From positions 124,001-188,000 of the forward strand of contig JAHBVJ010000011.1 in NCBI GenBank assembly GCA_019637615.1: a stretch of DNA of 64,000 bases, read 5' to 3'. The notes beneath the pieces are model-generated. The model was given only the letters and a program-made list of their open reading frames with translations. It ran no database searches and had not been told where the DNA came from. The DNA is from Anaerolineae bacterium (GTDB lineage: Bacteria > Chloroflexota > Anaerolineae > Aggregatilineales > UBA2796). Of the stretch, positions 55,359 to 64,000 are shown piece after piece. Made by a program: the position numbers and the translations under genes. Position 1 is the stretch's first letter, and each line of letters begins with the position of its first letter.

Positions 55359-55485
55359 CTAGGCAAAACATACATCGGATAGAGGCGTCATCTTCAACGA
55401 GGTCTATAGCGTGAGTAATGTTGAGATGACGTACTCCATCTGTACTATAATGTCCACAATTGGCTACACGAGTTGAGATTGATCT

Positions 55486-55794
55486 ATGACTGACGCTATC
55501 CCTTTAGCAATCAACATCATCGTTTCTGACCAACATGTACGAAATGGGCGTCCAACCATTTTGGGTACAGGACTCTGCGTTTCGGATATTGCGGCAGCGA
55601 CTGTTTTTCGAGGCGAATCTCCAGATCAAATCGCCGTCGGATTTAGCCTTTCGCTAGAGCAAGTACATGCCGCCTTAGCCTACTACTATGGTCACAAAGC
55701 TGAAATTGATGCCGAAATAGCCGAGCAATCCCGCAAAATCGATGAAGCTAAGGGGAAATTCGTTGGCAAACGCAATCCGCTTCTACCTCGATGA
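55486..55794 (+). CDS. DUF433 antitoxin-like protein
   Basis: 102 residues. The DUF433 core is seen: IIVSDQHVRNGRPTILGTGLCVSDI, then SPDQIAVGFSLSLEQVHAALAYYYGHKAEID (quoted in part). This is a helix-turn-helix antitoxin of VapB-like function that normally pairs with a DUF5615 PIN-like toxin. The expected toxin gene starts inside its 3' end but is internally deleted. A TATAAT at 55444-55449 may be the -10 box. Confidence 0.8.
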   Translation: MTDAIPLAINIIVSDQHVRNGRPTILGTGLCVSDIAAATVFRGESPDQIAVGFSLSLEQVHAALAYYYGHKAEIDAEIAEQSRKIDEAKGKFVGKRNPLLPR

Positions 55795-55915
55795 AAATGT
55801 AGTGATCGGGAAAATGGATAAGCATACAATTGGGGACTGGGTTCGTTGGCTTACCCTCATCCATGCGGCACTGACTCCTGAAGAAATGCAGAATTTCGTA
55901 GAATATCTGCCCTAG
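55763..55915 (+). pseudogene. DUF5615-like toxin, internally deleted
   Basis: A 50-codon frame starting at TTG 55763, overlapping the antitoxin by 32 bases as in intact pairs. It begins ANAIRFYLDENV, the usual first strand of DUF5615/PIN-like toxins with the first acidic residues, then jumps into GDWVRWLTLIHAALTPEEMQNFVEYL, which is the usual last part. The middle of the nuclease domain (about 50-60 residues) is missing, so it should be inactive. Too short for normal gene finding. Confidence 0.6.
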
Positions 55916-55981
55916 CCGAGTTCGCTAATAATAAGAGAGGCGAGCATCCAGCCCGCCTCCCAACCAATTGCTAACGATGAG

Positions 55982-58045
55982 TTATGACGCTACGCACTGG
56001 TACAGCGTCCCTGATCCACTCGATCCGCCCCACGCGGAGCTATCCACGACCGAGCAGTTAGCTTTGAGCCATTCAGCCACTTCCGGCTTATTACGGCTCA
56101 GCGAACCGGAGTCCAGCACATATGAAAGATCGCCCGCCTTGACGAGCGCCGCCATCGAGTCCGCCGTCACGACTTCATCGGAGCCAGCGAAGCCGCCCAT
56201 GAACAGGATGCCGCGTCCGAGTTTCAGGACAGCCACGTCGCCTTCGTGCGAACTGCTGACCGCCACCATGTAGCGCTGACCTTGCGTGTTCGCGTCGAGA
56301 TATGCCAGCAGTTCATCGGACAAACTGCCAGTGCCCATCATGCCGCCCATACCGCCGTTAGTTGGCACAGCACGGTTGCCGCCATCATCGCGGTTGCCAT
56401 CGTCACGGAAACCCGCTTGTGCAGTCTGCCCGCTGTAGGCCGACGGGAGTGCAGAATTACTGTTGCTTGCCAGCGTCGTCTGGACTGACCAGAACCCCGG
56501 CGTGACCAGCAGCGCGCCAGCGATTACGATTGCCGCGACATACGTGAGCATTGGTCGGCGGTTGAAGCGCGGCACGAAGCTGACGATCAGCATCACTGCG
56601 CCCGCTGCGGTGGCTACCGCTAACGTCATGATCAACCATACAGGTTGCCCGATGTAATTTGCAGCGGTCACTGCTTGGAAGGCTAACGTCAGCCCTGCGC
56701 CCATTACTAGCAGCAGCGCGCCAATGCGCGGATGAGCCGCCCGCAGTCGCAGCCATGCCCACAGCCCGACGCCTAGCATCGCCGCCAGCGGAATGCCGAG
56801 GATGCTCAGATAGTATGCGTGGAAAAAGCCCGCGATGCTGAAGAACGTTACGCAGGTCACCAGCCATCCGCCCCATAGCACGACGGCCTGATGCGCCACG
56901 CCGAGCGGATAGCGTACCTTCTGGCTGACCACAACCAGCGCGATACTCGCCAACCCTAGCGGCAGCAGCCACCCGATCTCATTGACGAGCGGCGTTGTGA
57001 ACAAGCGCAGCACGCCCTTGCTCCCGATCTCGCCCGTCCCGCCGACGCCACCGCCCATCATACCGCCGGTGGGCGGCATGCCACCATCGCGCAGTTGTCC
57101 GTCGTCAGTCGCTGTGCCGCTGGTTGTGTTGGCAGGGGGCGCAAAGCCTTCAGTCGATTCGACCGCAACGCCATTTGCGCCATTGGATTGTGCGGCTCCC
57201 GGCGTACCTTCGCCCGTCAGCCGCCCTAAGCCGTTATAACCGAAGATCAGGTTCAGTACGGAGTTATTTTCGCTGCTGCCAATATACGGACGCTGATCGG
57301 CAGGCGTCAGATCGACCGCTACGGCCCATGATAGCGACACTGTCAATACGATTACCGCCGCAGCCGCCAGATGCAGAACTTTACGACTGATCTTGTGGTT
57401 GCTGCCCAAGAAGTACAGCGCGAAGAAGGCGGGCAGCGGCAGATACGCTTGCATCATCTTGATGTTGAAGCCAAGTCCGACCAGTACCGCGCCTAACCAT
57501 AGGTAACGCAGTTTCCCGGATTCCGTCGCCTTGATGAATGCCCATGCCGCCAGCAGCAGCGTCAAGATCAACGTCCCGTCCATCGTGTTATTGCGCTCGA
57601 CAGCAATCGCTACGGGCGTTAGGGCAAGCACCAACGCTGCGAACAAACCTGCTGCCGTCCCGAACGGCTTCTTGATCAGGTGGTACAGGATCGGGATCGA
57701 GATGATGCCTGCCAACGCTTGCGGCAACACCACCACCCAGCCTTGCACGCCGAGGAAAAACGCGAAGATCGCCTGTATCCATAGGCCTAGCGGTGGCTTA
57801 TCTACCGTGACGGAACCACCCGGCTCCGCTACCACGTAGAAGAAGTTGTGCCACGATTGCAGCATACTTTTGACGGCGGCGGTGTAGTAGGTGTTGGCAT
57901 CGCCTACCGCGCTCAGGTTGTACAGTCGCAGGAACGCGCCCACCGCCACGATGACGATGATCGCGATAGTTGTCAATGGTACTGTTCGCAGACGCACCCG
58001 TAGTGTGGGGTGCGCCGGAGCGACAGGTTGAATGAGTGTTGTCAT
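55982..58045 (-). CDS. GT39-type membrane glycosyltransferase (ArnT/PMT-like)
   Basis: About 687 residues from the ATG at 58045, with about ten or more membrane helices. The first loop has YYTAAVKSMLQSWHNFFYV and VTVDKPPLGLWIQAIFAF, the DxxxxH/KPPL-type signature of ArnT-like enzymes using polyprenyl-phosphate sugars. A Gly/Met-rich loop (GGMMGGGVGG) and a second one (TNGGMGGMMGTGSL) lie in outer-facing parts. It probably transfers mannose or another sugar from a lipid carrier onto a surface acceptor. It follows the GtrB gene on the same strand and completes the operon. Confidence 0.88.
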   Translation of the reverse strand: MTTLIQPVAPAHPTLRVRLRTVPLTTIAIIVIVAVGAFLRLYNLSAVGDANTYYTAAVKSMLQSWHNFFYVVAEPGGSVTVDKPPLGLWIQAIFAFFLGVQGWVVVLPQALAGIISIPILYHLIKKPFGTAAGLFAALVLALTPVAIAVERNNTMDGTLILTLLLAAWAFIKATESGKLRYLWLGAVLVGLGFNIKMMQAYLPLPAFFALYFLGSNHKISRKVLHLAAAAVIVLTVSLSWAVAVDLTPADQRPYIGSSENNSVLNLIFGYNGLGRLTGEGTPGAAQSNGANGVAVESTEGFAPPANTTSGTATDDGQLRDGGMPPTGGMMGGGVGGTGEIGSKGVLRLFTTPLVNEIGWLLPLGLASIALVVVSQKVRYPLGVAHQAVVLWGGWLVTCVTFFSIAGFFHAYYLSILGIPLAAMLGVGLWAWLRLRAAHPRIGALLLVMGAGLTLAFQAVTAANYIGQPVWLIMTLAVATAAGAVMLIVSFVPRFNRRPMLTYVAAIVIAGALLVTPGFWSVQTTLASNSNSALPSAYSGQTAQAGFRDDGNRDDGGNRAVPTNGGMGGMMGTGSLSDELLAYLDANTQGQRYMVAVSSSHEGDVAVLKLGRGILFMGGFAGSDEVVTADSMAALVKAGDLSYVLDSGSLSRNKPEVAEWLKANCSVVDSSAWGGSSGSGTLYQCVAS

Positions 58046-58058
58046 GATAGGTGTGTCC

Positions 58059-59114
58059 TTATACGCCCCATGTCTGGTCAACCAGATACAGTGGGCGCTG
58101 TTTTACTTCGTCGTAGATTCGTCCGAGATATTCACCGATGATGCCGAGGCAGATGAGCTGAATGCTGCCCAAAAACAAGACGCTCACCAGCGTGGTCGCT
58201 TGTCCGAGTAGAGGCGCGGCGGAACCGAACAATCGCAGCAGAATCACGGCCACGATGCTCAACCCGCTGATCCCCGCCATCACGAAACCGAGGTAAGATG
58301 CCAATTGCAGCGGGAAATAACTGAAACTAGTGATCGCCTCCAGCGCGAACTGGATCATCTTGCCAAAGGTAAATTTGGATGCGCCAGCGAAACGCGGTTG
58401 GCGCGCATAATTGACGCCAGTTTGTCGGTAGCCAACCCAGCTCACCATGCCGCGCAAAAAGCGATGTCGTTCCGGCATTTGCAACAGTGCCGTCACGACC
58501 CGCCGATCCATCAGGCGGAAGTCACCCGTATCGACAGGGATATTGACATTGGTGATGCGGTGGATCAGTCGATAAAACGTGTGTGCAGTGGCTTTCTTGA
58601 ACCACGTTTCACCCGCGCGGCTGGCACGTACGCCATACACGACATCGAAGCCTTTCTTCCACTGCGCGATCATGTCCTTGATCACTTCGGGCGGGTCTTG
58701 CAAATCGCCATCCATCAGGATGACAGCATCGCCTTGTACGTGTTCCAGACCAGCCGTCACAGCGATCTGAAAGCCGAAGTTACGCGCCAGCTTGATGCCC
58801 TTGACGCGTGGATCGCTGCGGTGTAGTTGCCCAATGACGATGGCAGAACGGTCACTGCTGCCATCATCGATGAGGAGGAGTTCCCAATTTTCGGTGTACT
58901 CATCGAGCACCGCGCGCACCCGTTGGTACAGTTCAGGCAGTACGCCTTCCTCATTGTGGATCGGCGCGATGACAGAGTAGATGGGGATCGATTTCGAGGC
59001 CATCTCAGTGGAAACTTCGATCTCAGGGATTTCCACGAATCGCGTCGTGGGTTGTGTGCGCGTTATCGTGGCATTCCGTTGCCACGTTTTGAGCATAGGG
59101 TCTCTGATAGTCAT
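58059..59114 (-). CDS. GtrB/DPM1-like polyprenyl-phosphate glycosyltransferase
   Basis: About 351 residues from the ATG at 59114, preceded by GGAGG 7 bases upstream. The GT2 domain has YSVIAPIHNEEGVLPELYQRV, LLIDDGSSDRS and MDGDLQDPPE. Two C-terminal membrane helices follow (ASYLGFVMAGISGLSIVAVILL, VLFLGSIQLICLGIIGEYLG). GtrB-type enzymes load undecaprenyl phosphate with glucose or mannose, which GtrA then helps to flip and a GT39 enzyme uses. The 3' end meets the start of the GT39 gene, and its start follows the GtrA gene, so the three form an operon. Confidence 0.93.
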   Translation of the reverse strand: MTIRDPMLKTWQRNATITRTQPTTRFVEIPEIEVSTEMASKSIPIYSVIAPIHNEEGVLPELYQRVRAVLDEYTENWELLLIDDGSSDRSAIVIGQLHRSDPRVKGIKLARNFGFQIAVTAGLEHVQGDAVILMDGDLQDPPEVIKDMIAQWKKGFDVVYGVRASRAGETWFKKATAHTFYRLIHRITNVNIPVDTGDFRLMDRRVVTALLQMPERHRFLRGMVSWVGYRQTGVNYARQPRFAGASKFTFGKMIQFALEAITSFSYFPLQLASYLGFVMAGISGLSIVAVILLRLFGSAAPLLGQATTLVSVLFLGSIQLICLGIIGEYLGRIYDEVKQRPLYLVDQTWGV

Positions 59115-59131
59115 GGTAAACCTCCAAACGG

Positions 59132-59587
59132 TCAACTGGACGCGGGACGTAGCGAGGCGTCATTGAACGTCCATAAACGGTTGGCGAAGAAATTCCAGAA
59201 CATCACCACTGCTGTCGAGATCAACTTGGCGGTTAGAGCGGCGGAAGCGCCAAGCCACGGTTGCAAAGTAGCGCTGAACATCAGGACGAGCAGGCTGTTC
59301 AGGCACAATCCGACGATATTGATCGCTAGAAATTGCCCGAACTGCGTAAGTGCCGATTTCCGCCGCGCATCACGGTACGTCCATGCGCGGTTCAGCAAGA
59401 AGTTATCTGCTACGCCGAGGCTGTACGAAAGGATATTGGCGGGCAAAGTCGCCACCGCGAATGCCTGCACCAGAATGGTGAATACGCCTACATCGATTAG
59501 TGTGCTGCTAACGCCTACCATCAGAAATTTGGTGAAGCGGTGTAAGTCATTGGGTCGTCGCCTGAGCATTGCGACTACGGTCTTCAT
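59132..59587 (-). CDS. GtrA-family membrane protein
   Basis: About 151 residues from the ATG at 59587 (GAGG upstream); a longer frame to 59716 has no support. Four membrane helices; the opening is LHRFTKFLMVGVSSTLIDVGVF, the family signature. GtrA proteins help move the lipid-linked sugar made by GtrB across the membrane. It is first in the gtrA / gtrB / GT39 operon. Confidence 0.9.
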   Translation of the reverse strand: MKTVVAMLRRRPNDLHRFTKFLMVGVSSTLIDVGVFTILVQAFAVATLPANILSYSLGVADNFLLNRAWTYRDARRKSALTQFGQFLAINIVGLCLNSLLVLMFSATLQPWLGASAALTAKLISTAVVMFWNFFANRLWTFNDASLRPASS

Positions 59588-59851
59588 GTGTACCTCAGTA
59601 CCTGTTTGTTTTCTCACTGTAACGATAAAAAACGGCAATGAAGAAACGATGAAGAAATCTGGCAGGGCTAGTGAACATGAAATCTGGTCAGGGAAATTCT
59701 TCAGAGCAGTCATCATGTTCTCATCTTGGCGAGGTTAGGCTTTGCTAACCTTGCCGCGTATTACCCTCCACGTGCTCTTAACTTTTGGTATTATCGCTGC
59801 AACAAAACGATGATCGTTTCTCGTCAAAAGATGGGATAAAACGCTTTGAGC

Positions 59852-60742
59852 ATGACAATTCGTTTGGAAAACTTCGCGGGTAGCTGGCTGGTCAGTGAGT
59901 ATGTTTACAACCCCGATGGCACTTTCGTCGGCATCCTCCAGCAGCGACGGCGAATGGAGCCGCAAGCGGATGGGAGTACCCGCGTCTTCCTGTCGTGTGA
60001 GCCGAGACTAAAAATAGAAAATCACCCGATCTCGGCTTTTGAGGGCGAGTGGGTCTACGAAATCGGACGGGATGGTCGCTATCGTCGCTATCTCGGCCCC
60101 GATATGCTGGGGACGGGGTTGAAATGGGGGCCGGATGCGCTCACGGGGCGTGGCATCTGGCCTCGGTTTGGGCATAATTTCACCAACTTTAGCCTGACCA
60201 TCGCGCCTAATCGTCAGATTTTTGGCGGCAGATACTTCAATGCAGGTGAATGTATCGCCAACGTCATGGGCGTCGCCGTGCCAGAGTTGATGGGCATCGA
60301 GAACCCTTATCCGGCGTTCACTAATCCGACGCGCCCTGCCGATATCGCACAAACGTGGTCGGGCACCGTGCTGATCTTCGATCCCGGCTATCGTGTACAG
60401 GCCGAATACAACATGATTCGCCAATTCACGCCACAAGGCTGGATGGATCAAGTCGAAGGTGGCACGCAAACACAATTCATCATGGATGAAGCGTATGACC
60501 GATTGCTCATTTCTGGATCAGGCGTAGGAGTCGCCAAGCGCTATGGCTGGTGCATCGAGACGAGCACGATTGATACGCCGTCGGAAAATGGGCAGCATAC
60601 CTTAGGCGGTGAAGTTTGGCAGCGCGATAGTATCGATGTCTTGGACGCCGCCAGTAAAACGCTAATAGGATTCACGCAAAGCTACGTGGACGGCCTCTTC
60701 GCGCAGATTAACATCTTCAAATTGAAGCCGAATACGATTTAA
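59852..60742 (+). CDS. Hypothetical beta-rich protein
   Basis: About 296 residues from the ATG at 59852 (TTG at 59846 is an alternative). No family is recognised. It is Trp- and Gly-rich with beta patterns (GSWLVSEYVYNPDGTFVGILQQRRRM, RIFGG-like and GRYFNAGECIANVMGVAVPEL). It has no signal peptide or membrane helix. The opening FAGSWLVSEYVYNPDGT resembles lipocalin-like DUF1579-type starts, but this is weak. It is a single-gene unit diverging from the glycan operon. Confidence 0.6.
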   Translation: MTIRLENFAGSWLVSEYVYNPDGTFVGILQQRRRMEPQADGSTRVFLSCEPRLKIENHPISAFEGEWVYEIGRDGRYRRYLGPDMLGTGLKWGPDALTGRGIWPRFGHNFTNFSLTIAPNRQIFGGRYFNAGECIANVMGVAVPELMGIENPYPAFTNPTRPADIAQTWSGTVLIFDPGYRVQAEYNMIRQFTPQGWMDQVEGGTQTQFIMDEAYDRLLISGSGVGVAKRYGWCIETSTIDTPSENGQHTLGGEVWQRDSIDVLDAASKTLIGFTQSYVDGLFAQINIFKLKPNTI

Positions 60743-60791
60743 TGAGGGTGTGAAGTTTGCCGCTGGATTGAAGTAATGATGGAGTGAAAAT

Positions 60792-60822
60792 GTTCGCGGT
60801 CGCTGCAAGGGCAACCGCGAAC
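60792..60822. terminator. Hairpin between convergent genes
   Basis: GTTCGCGGT (60792-60800) and ACCGCGAAC (60814-60822) form a 9-bp stem between the hypothetical gene and the leftward AAA+ gene. No T-run. Confidence 0.5.
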
Positions 60823-60855
60823 CTAGTATGCGTGTCAATCAGAAATGGTCTAGGT

Positions 60856-62220
60856 TTAGGCCGATTCCGCTACCTTCTCTGACTCTTTCTTGTCTTTCTC
60901 GCGCAGCTTGGTCGCTTCGGCAAGTTGCTGTCGCAGCCGCTGGATCGACTGATCCAGCATTTCAACGCTCACTTCCGGCGTTCCGCGTTGCAGCGCCAGC
61001 ATCCGTGCGTAGAGTGAAGCCTCTCGCACAAATGCCCCCGTCTGCCCGATCAGCGTCGGCGCGACTGCCGTATGATCCTCGTGGAACTGCTCGCCGAGAT
61101 ACCGCGCCAGCATCCGTACCGCCTGATCCGCATCCTGAATTTCGGGAATATGGACGATGCGGTCGATCCGCCCCGGACGCTGCGAGATTCGCTCGTCGAT
61201 GACTTCTGGATAATTCGTCGTCCCGATCAGCAGCACACCATGCTTGTTGTTGGGCGACTCGAAGCCGTCCAGCACGTTCAGAATTTGCGACTTATCCTCC
61301 GGCTTGAGGTAAATGTCGATCTCCTCCACAATCAGCAGCACCGGATAGTCCGAGCGGGTAGCCAGCCGCACCCCGTGCTGAATTTTATCGAAGGTCGCGC
61401 CCTCACCATCCTGCCCCTTGCGGGAAGCCGAGATGTATACGACGACGTACTTTTGCTCCAATGCCAGTTTGGCAAGTGCCGCACACAGCGAAGACTTTCC
61501 AGTTCCCGGCGGCCCCACCAGCAGCAGTTTGCGGAAGGCGGGCAAATTCAGACGCTTGTAAAGTTCGACTCCGTGCTCGAAGAAGGTCGTCATATCGCCT
61601 AGCAGATCGCTCTTTAGGCTCTCTGCGAGGATCACGTCTTCCCACCTGACCTTCGGCTCGAATTCGTCGTCGCTTCCCCCCACGATGTACACGCGGTTGC
61701 TACGTTCAACGCGATAAACGGCGTTCAGGCACTTATCTTGGAAGTCTGACCACGTGTCCATATGTTGTGGCGGCACCAGAGCAATCGCCGTGATATTCAC
61801 GCAAGGCGACGCGCTGGTGACTGCCGACGCATAGATCACATCAAAGCTATCGTCCTCAGTAACGAACGAGAAGACGAACGCCCCGCAGCTATCGGTGTAG
61901 ATCAGCTTGCGGTTAGTAGTATAAAAGCTGTTGATCGGCACGATGTAGGGACATGCCACACGCTGTCCGCCAGCGTAAACGGCTTTTCCCTTTAACTTAC
62001 GACCTTCGCTAACCTTGCTCAGAGCGCGGTTGTCGCTGATCTCCTCGGAAGCCCACACGACCGTGAAGGGCAATTCGGGGTAGCGCAGCATCCATTCGCG
62101 GGCGGCCCAGATCACCAACTGCTCGTGCTTCGGGTGAGCAAAAACGAGATGATCTGGCATATCAAGGAAAGCGGATGAGTCGATATGTCCTAGTGTTGGT
62201 GTCACGAGATTTAGATTCAT
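60856..62220 (-). CDS. AAA+ ATPase with N-terminal domain
   Basis: 454 residues. Residues about 1-190 are an unrecognised N-terminal domain. The AAA+ core has Walker A GPPGTGKS (236-243), Walker B LLIVEEID (295-302), sensor 1 LIGTTNYPEV and the arginine region RPGRIDR. The spacing matches the classic AAA family of FtsH/p97/Bcs1 type. The C-terminal tail is highly charged (EKDKKESEKVAESA). The role is unknown. It lies 166 bases downstream of a helical-repeat gene on the same strand, with a hairpin between. Confidence 0.88.
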   Translation of the reverse strand: MNLNLVTPTLGHIDSSAFLDMPDHLVFAHPKHEQLVIWAAREWMLRYPELPFTVVWASEEISDNRALSKVSEGRKLKGKAVYAGGQRVACPYIVPINSFYTTNRKLIYTDSCGAFVFSFVTEDDSFDVIYASAVTSASPCVNITAIALVPPQHMDTWSDFQDKCLNAVYRVERSNRVYIVGGSDDEFEPKVRWEDVILAESLKSDLLGDMTTFFEHGVELYKRLNLPAFRKLLLVGPPGTGKSSLCAALAKLALEQKYVVVYISASRKGQDGEGATFDKIQHGVRLATRSDYPVLLIVEEIDIYLKPEDKSQILNVLDGFESPNNKHGVLLIGTTNYPEVIDERISQRPGRIDRIVHIPEIQDADQAVRMLARYLGEQFHEDHTAVAPTLIGQTGAFVREASLYARMLALQRGTPEVSVEMLDQSIQRLRQQLAEATKLREKDKKESEKVAESA

Positions 62221-62324
62221 CTACATTCTGCATAATTAGGGTTGTTAAACGATGATTTGCAGTATAATTGATGATTTATGGGTCGTAAAGGGTCAAGATT
62301 GTTAAGCGTTGTCATGAAAAAGTA

Positions 62325-62348
62325 AAGGCGAACGACGCCGTTCGCCTT
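62325..62348 (-). terminator. Terminator of the helical-repeat gene
   Basis: AAGGCGAACG (62325-62334) and CGTTCGCCTT (62339-62348) form a 10-bp stem with a 4-base loop. On the minus strand a T-rich tail (TTACTTTTT) follows. Confidence 0.75.
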
Positions 62349-62386
62349 CGACAATCAAAATATCTCGGTGAGGAAGAACCCAGAAT

Positions 62387-63220
62387 TTACTCGCCCTTGA
62401 TGTCCTTATACTCTCGCCGCCCGATCAGGCCGACATTCAGTGCAATATCCGGCTCACGCTGAACATAAGTCGCGATGGCTTGGATCGCCATGTGTTCCGG
62501 CGGGTACGTCTCGATCAACGACTTGAGCCAATCCACAACAGCTTGCTCATGCTGGATCAAAGGCTGCAAATATTCAACGCCTGCCGCGAGGAAATACTGC
62601 GACGCTTCATCCTCTTCGCCCACCAGCGTAATCATCCGATCCAGCACATTTTTCCAATCGCGTAGATCGGTCAGGTAAGAGAGCAAACGCAGCGCATGAT
62701 ACGACACGCCCTGATCGAGGTCGTGGATCAATTGGCGTGCGGCTTCTGATACTTGGCGCGGCAATCCACGCCGCGAGCTGCGTCCTAAATCCCGAAGCAG
62801 CGCATATTTGACGGGCGGGATTTCGGTGGGGATCAAGAGAATCTGGTTGATTAATGCCGATGCTTCATCGTAGTAACCGTCGATCATCGGAAACAACATC
62901 TGGAAGTTTTCAGCGGCGAAACTGCGCATCGCATCATCGGGATGGCGCAGCAGCTTAAGCAGCAACCGATGATTGCGCCGCTGGGCTGCCAGTTCGATGA
63001 TGTTCATGGGGTATTCACGCCCCTTCACCATCGGCTTCAGGAATCCTTCTGCGCCTAACGCCTCGATATGCTCGATGGCGAGGACTTCATGTAGACGCGC
63101 TTCCTTCGCTTTTTTCACGACTTCTCGTACGAAGCTGTCCGAATCGTTACGGAACTTAGCAGATTGACGAGTATGATTGAGGATATTCTCTAATTTCTGT
63201 AGTACTTCCGGTGAACTCAT
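62387..63220 (-). CDS. HEAT-like helical-repeat protein, hypothetical
   Basis: 277 residues, almost entirely helical: LLLKLLRHPDDAMRSFAAENFQMLFP, then VKYALLRDLGRSSRRGLPRQVSEAARQLI (quoted in part). The pattern resembles HEAT or Armadillo-type scaffolds, but no family is certain. The N-terminal 40 residues are charged. It may partner the AAA+ gene downstream as an adaptor; that is only a guess from proximity. The terminator between them argues for separate transcripts. Confidence 0.6.
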   Translation of the reverse strand: MSSPEVLQKLENILNHTRQSAKFRNDSDSFVREVVKKAKEARLHEVLAIEHIEALGAEGFLKPMVKGREYPMNIIELAAQRRNHRLLLKLLRHPDDAMRSFAAENFQMLFPMIDGYYDEASALINQILLIPTEIPPVKYALLRDLGRSSRRGLPRQVSEAARQLIHDLDQGVSYHALRLLSYLTDLRDWKNVLDRMITLVGEEDEASQYFLAAGVEYLQPLIQHEQAVVDWLKSLIETYPPEHMAIQAIATYVQREPDIALNVGLIGRREYKDIKGE

Positions 63221-63263
63221 AGTGATCCTTAGTTTACGTTCCTTCCCGTCTCGTCAGCGGCAA

Positions 63264-64000
63264 TCACGACTTAGGAGTCGATTTGGCTGGCGGTGCGGAA
63301 GGTATAGTTCGCTGACTGCGCCATTGAGCTAAGGCTTCCTCAAAGGTCAGTAGCGGTGTTTTGAGCAGCAATTTCGCTTTGCTCACATCGAGCGTCAGAT
63401 TAGGTTGGCGACCTGATCCAGCTTGGGTGACTGCTTCAGCATAGCGGGCAGGCTCGTATCCCAGAACCTTGAGCAGTCCCACACCGAGATCATACCGCGA
63501 CATTGGTTTTGGGCCTGCCACATTCAAGACTCCGGCGAAAATGCTGTCCATCAATTCGATCAGCACATCTGCCAGATTACGCACCCAGATCGGGCTGCGC
63601 AGTTCGTCCGTGAACAGGCGGCACTTCTCGCCCCGCGTGATCTTTTCCAGCATCCAATCGACCTGCTTGTTGCCTGCTATGAAATCGTAGATCAAGCTAG
63701 TGCGTACCACATGGTCAGCCATCATTTCCATTTCGGCTTTCGCCTGTCCATATGGTGTTACGGGCGATGGCGGATCGGTATCCTTATATGGCGCGTTGAT
63801 GCCCGCGAAAACCATATCGGTGGATAGGAAAATCAACCGTACATCCTTGGGCGTCAGTTTGCTCAGGTGGTACGCTGCCGCTACGATCTGCTGGCGTGGC
63901 TGTGGCACCCCCAGCGCCAACGCGGTATGGATGATCACATCTGGCGTAGTTTCATCCAGTGCCTTTTTAACTGCGTCTTTTTCGCACAAATCAAGTTGAA
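63264..64000 (-). CDS. RmlD-like NAD(P)-dependent sugar-nucleotide reductase (5' truncated)
   Basis: The frame is open to the right edge, so the N-terminal Rossmann GxxGxxG is outside the window. Visible parts fit dTDP-4-dehydrorhamnose reductase-like proteins: LCEKDAVKKALDETTPDVIIHTA, VRLIFLSTDMVFAG, TPYGQAKAEMEMM (the YxxxK pair), and GVLNVAGPKPMSRYDLG. Members reduce or epimerise sugars or nucleotides. No other rml genes are in this window. The TTG at 63989 is not a credible start. Confidence 0.8.
   Translation of the reverse strand, partial: QLDLCEKDAVKKALDETTPDVIIHTALALGVPQPRQQIVAAAYHLSKLTPKDVRLIFLSTDMVFAGINAPYKDTDPPSPVTPYGQAKAEMEMMADHVVRTSLIYDFIAGNKQVDWMLEKITRGEKCRLFTDELRSPIWVRNLADVLIELMDSIFAGVLNVAGPKPMSRYDLGVGLLKVLGYEPARYAEAVTQAGSGRQPNLTLDVSKAKLLLKTPLLTFEEALAQWRSQRTIPSAPPAKSTPKS

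Overview
The window is a bacterial chromosome segment that best fits a Chloroflexota (Anaerolineae-type) organism. This is inferred from gene content, not from a marker gene. The pointers are a RuvX/YqgF nuclease next to a membrane baseplate-J-like protein, RNase Y, a cobalamin-type ECF S component beside a DUF4430 protein, many FHA, CHASE2 and TolB-like proteins, a GtrA/GtrB/GT39 glycan operon and an LPxTG-like surface protein. Host genes are of middling GC with many GATC words; several islands are visibly richer in AT.

Layout. 0-13.5 kb: FecR/SH3 protein plus CHASE2 histidine kinase; phosphoesterase, methyltransferase, RuvX and baseplate-J-like protein; an ArsR / thioredoxin-like / DUF318 permease operon with a clear operator; a lipoprotein / DUF4430 / ECF-S cluster; a TolB-like propeller with a PIG-L deacetylase. 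13.5-16.3 kb: a long non-coding stretch holding a candidate structured RNA with an intrinsic terminator, then rny. 16.3-30.7 kb: a composite integrated island. Three copies of a 14-bp core that matches the anticodon arm of a tRNA-Lys(CTT) fragment lie at 16306, 17758 and 30679. The first compartment holds one LPxTG-like seven-bladed propeller protein. The second (12.9 kb) is phage-like: AT-rich cargo (SDH_sah-type serine protease, small partner, IS1595 remnant), tail-collar genes, holin-like protein, XRE repressor with a repeated operator, exonuclease, primase-polymerase/SF3 helicase, an iteron-like candidate origin, C5 DNA methylase and tyrosine integrase. No capsid, portal or terminase gene is present.

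30.7-42.5 kb: VIT-family transporter, aldo/keto reductase, a pyruvyltransferase-like protein with a long repeated coiled coil plus a 2OG-Fe oxygenase, an SDR with His in place of the catalytic Tyr, a SpoIIE-type phosphatase, an esterase/TetR pair, and CTP synthase preceded by seven copies of a 9-bp word. 42.5-53 kb: a solitary SIR2-TPR-like protein (probable anti-phage NADase), a zinc-ribbon/FHA protein, a DegT aminotransferase, TetR/AKR, an amidohydrolase fused to a CYTH domain, an FHA-winged-helix regulator and a frameshifted xisH with intact xisI. 53-64 kb: GH3 glycosidase, a decayed DUF433/DUF5615-like toxin-antitoxin pair, a GtrA/GtrB/GT39 operon, a lone hypothetical, an AAA+ ATPase, a helical-repeat protein and a truncated RmlD-like reductase running off the end.

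Main points to check are the three-copy att structure, the structured RNA near 14.2-14.5 kb, the repressor operator cluster at 24.0-24.2 kb, the iteron region at 28.6-28.7 kb, the SIR2 protein, the amidohydrolase-CYTH fusion and the short-word arrays in several intergenic regions. All functional calls come from reading motifs by eye; no database search was run.
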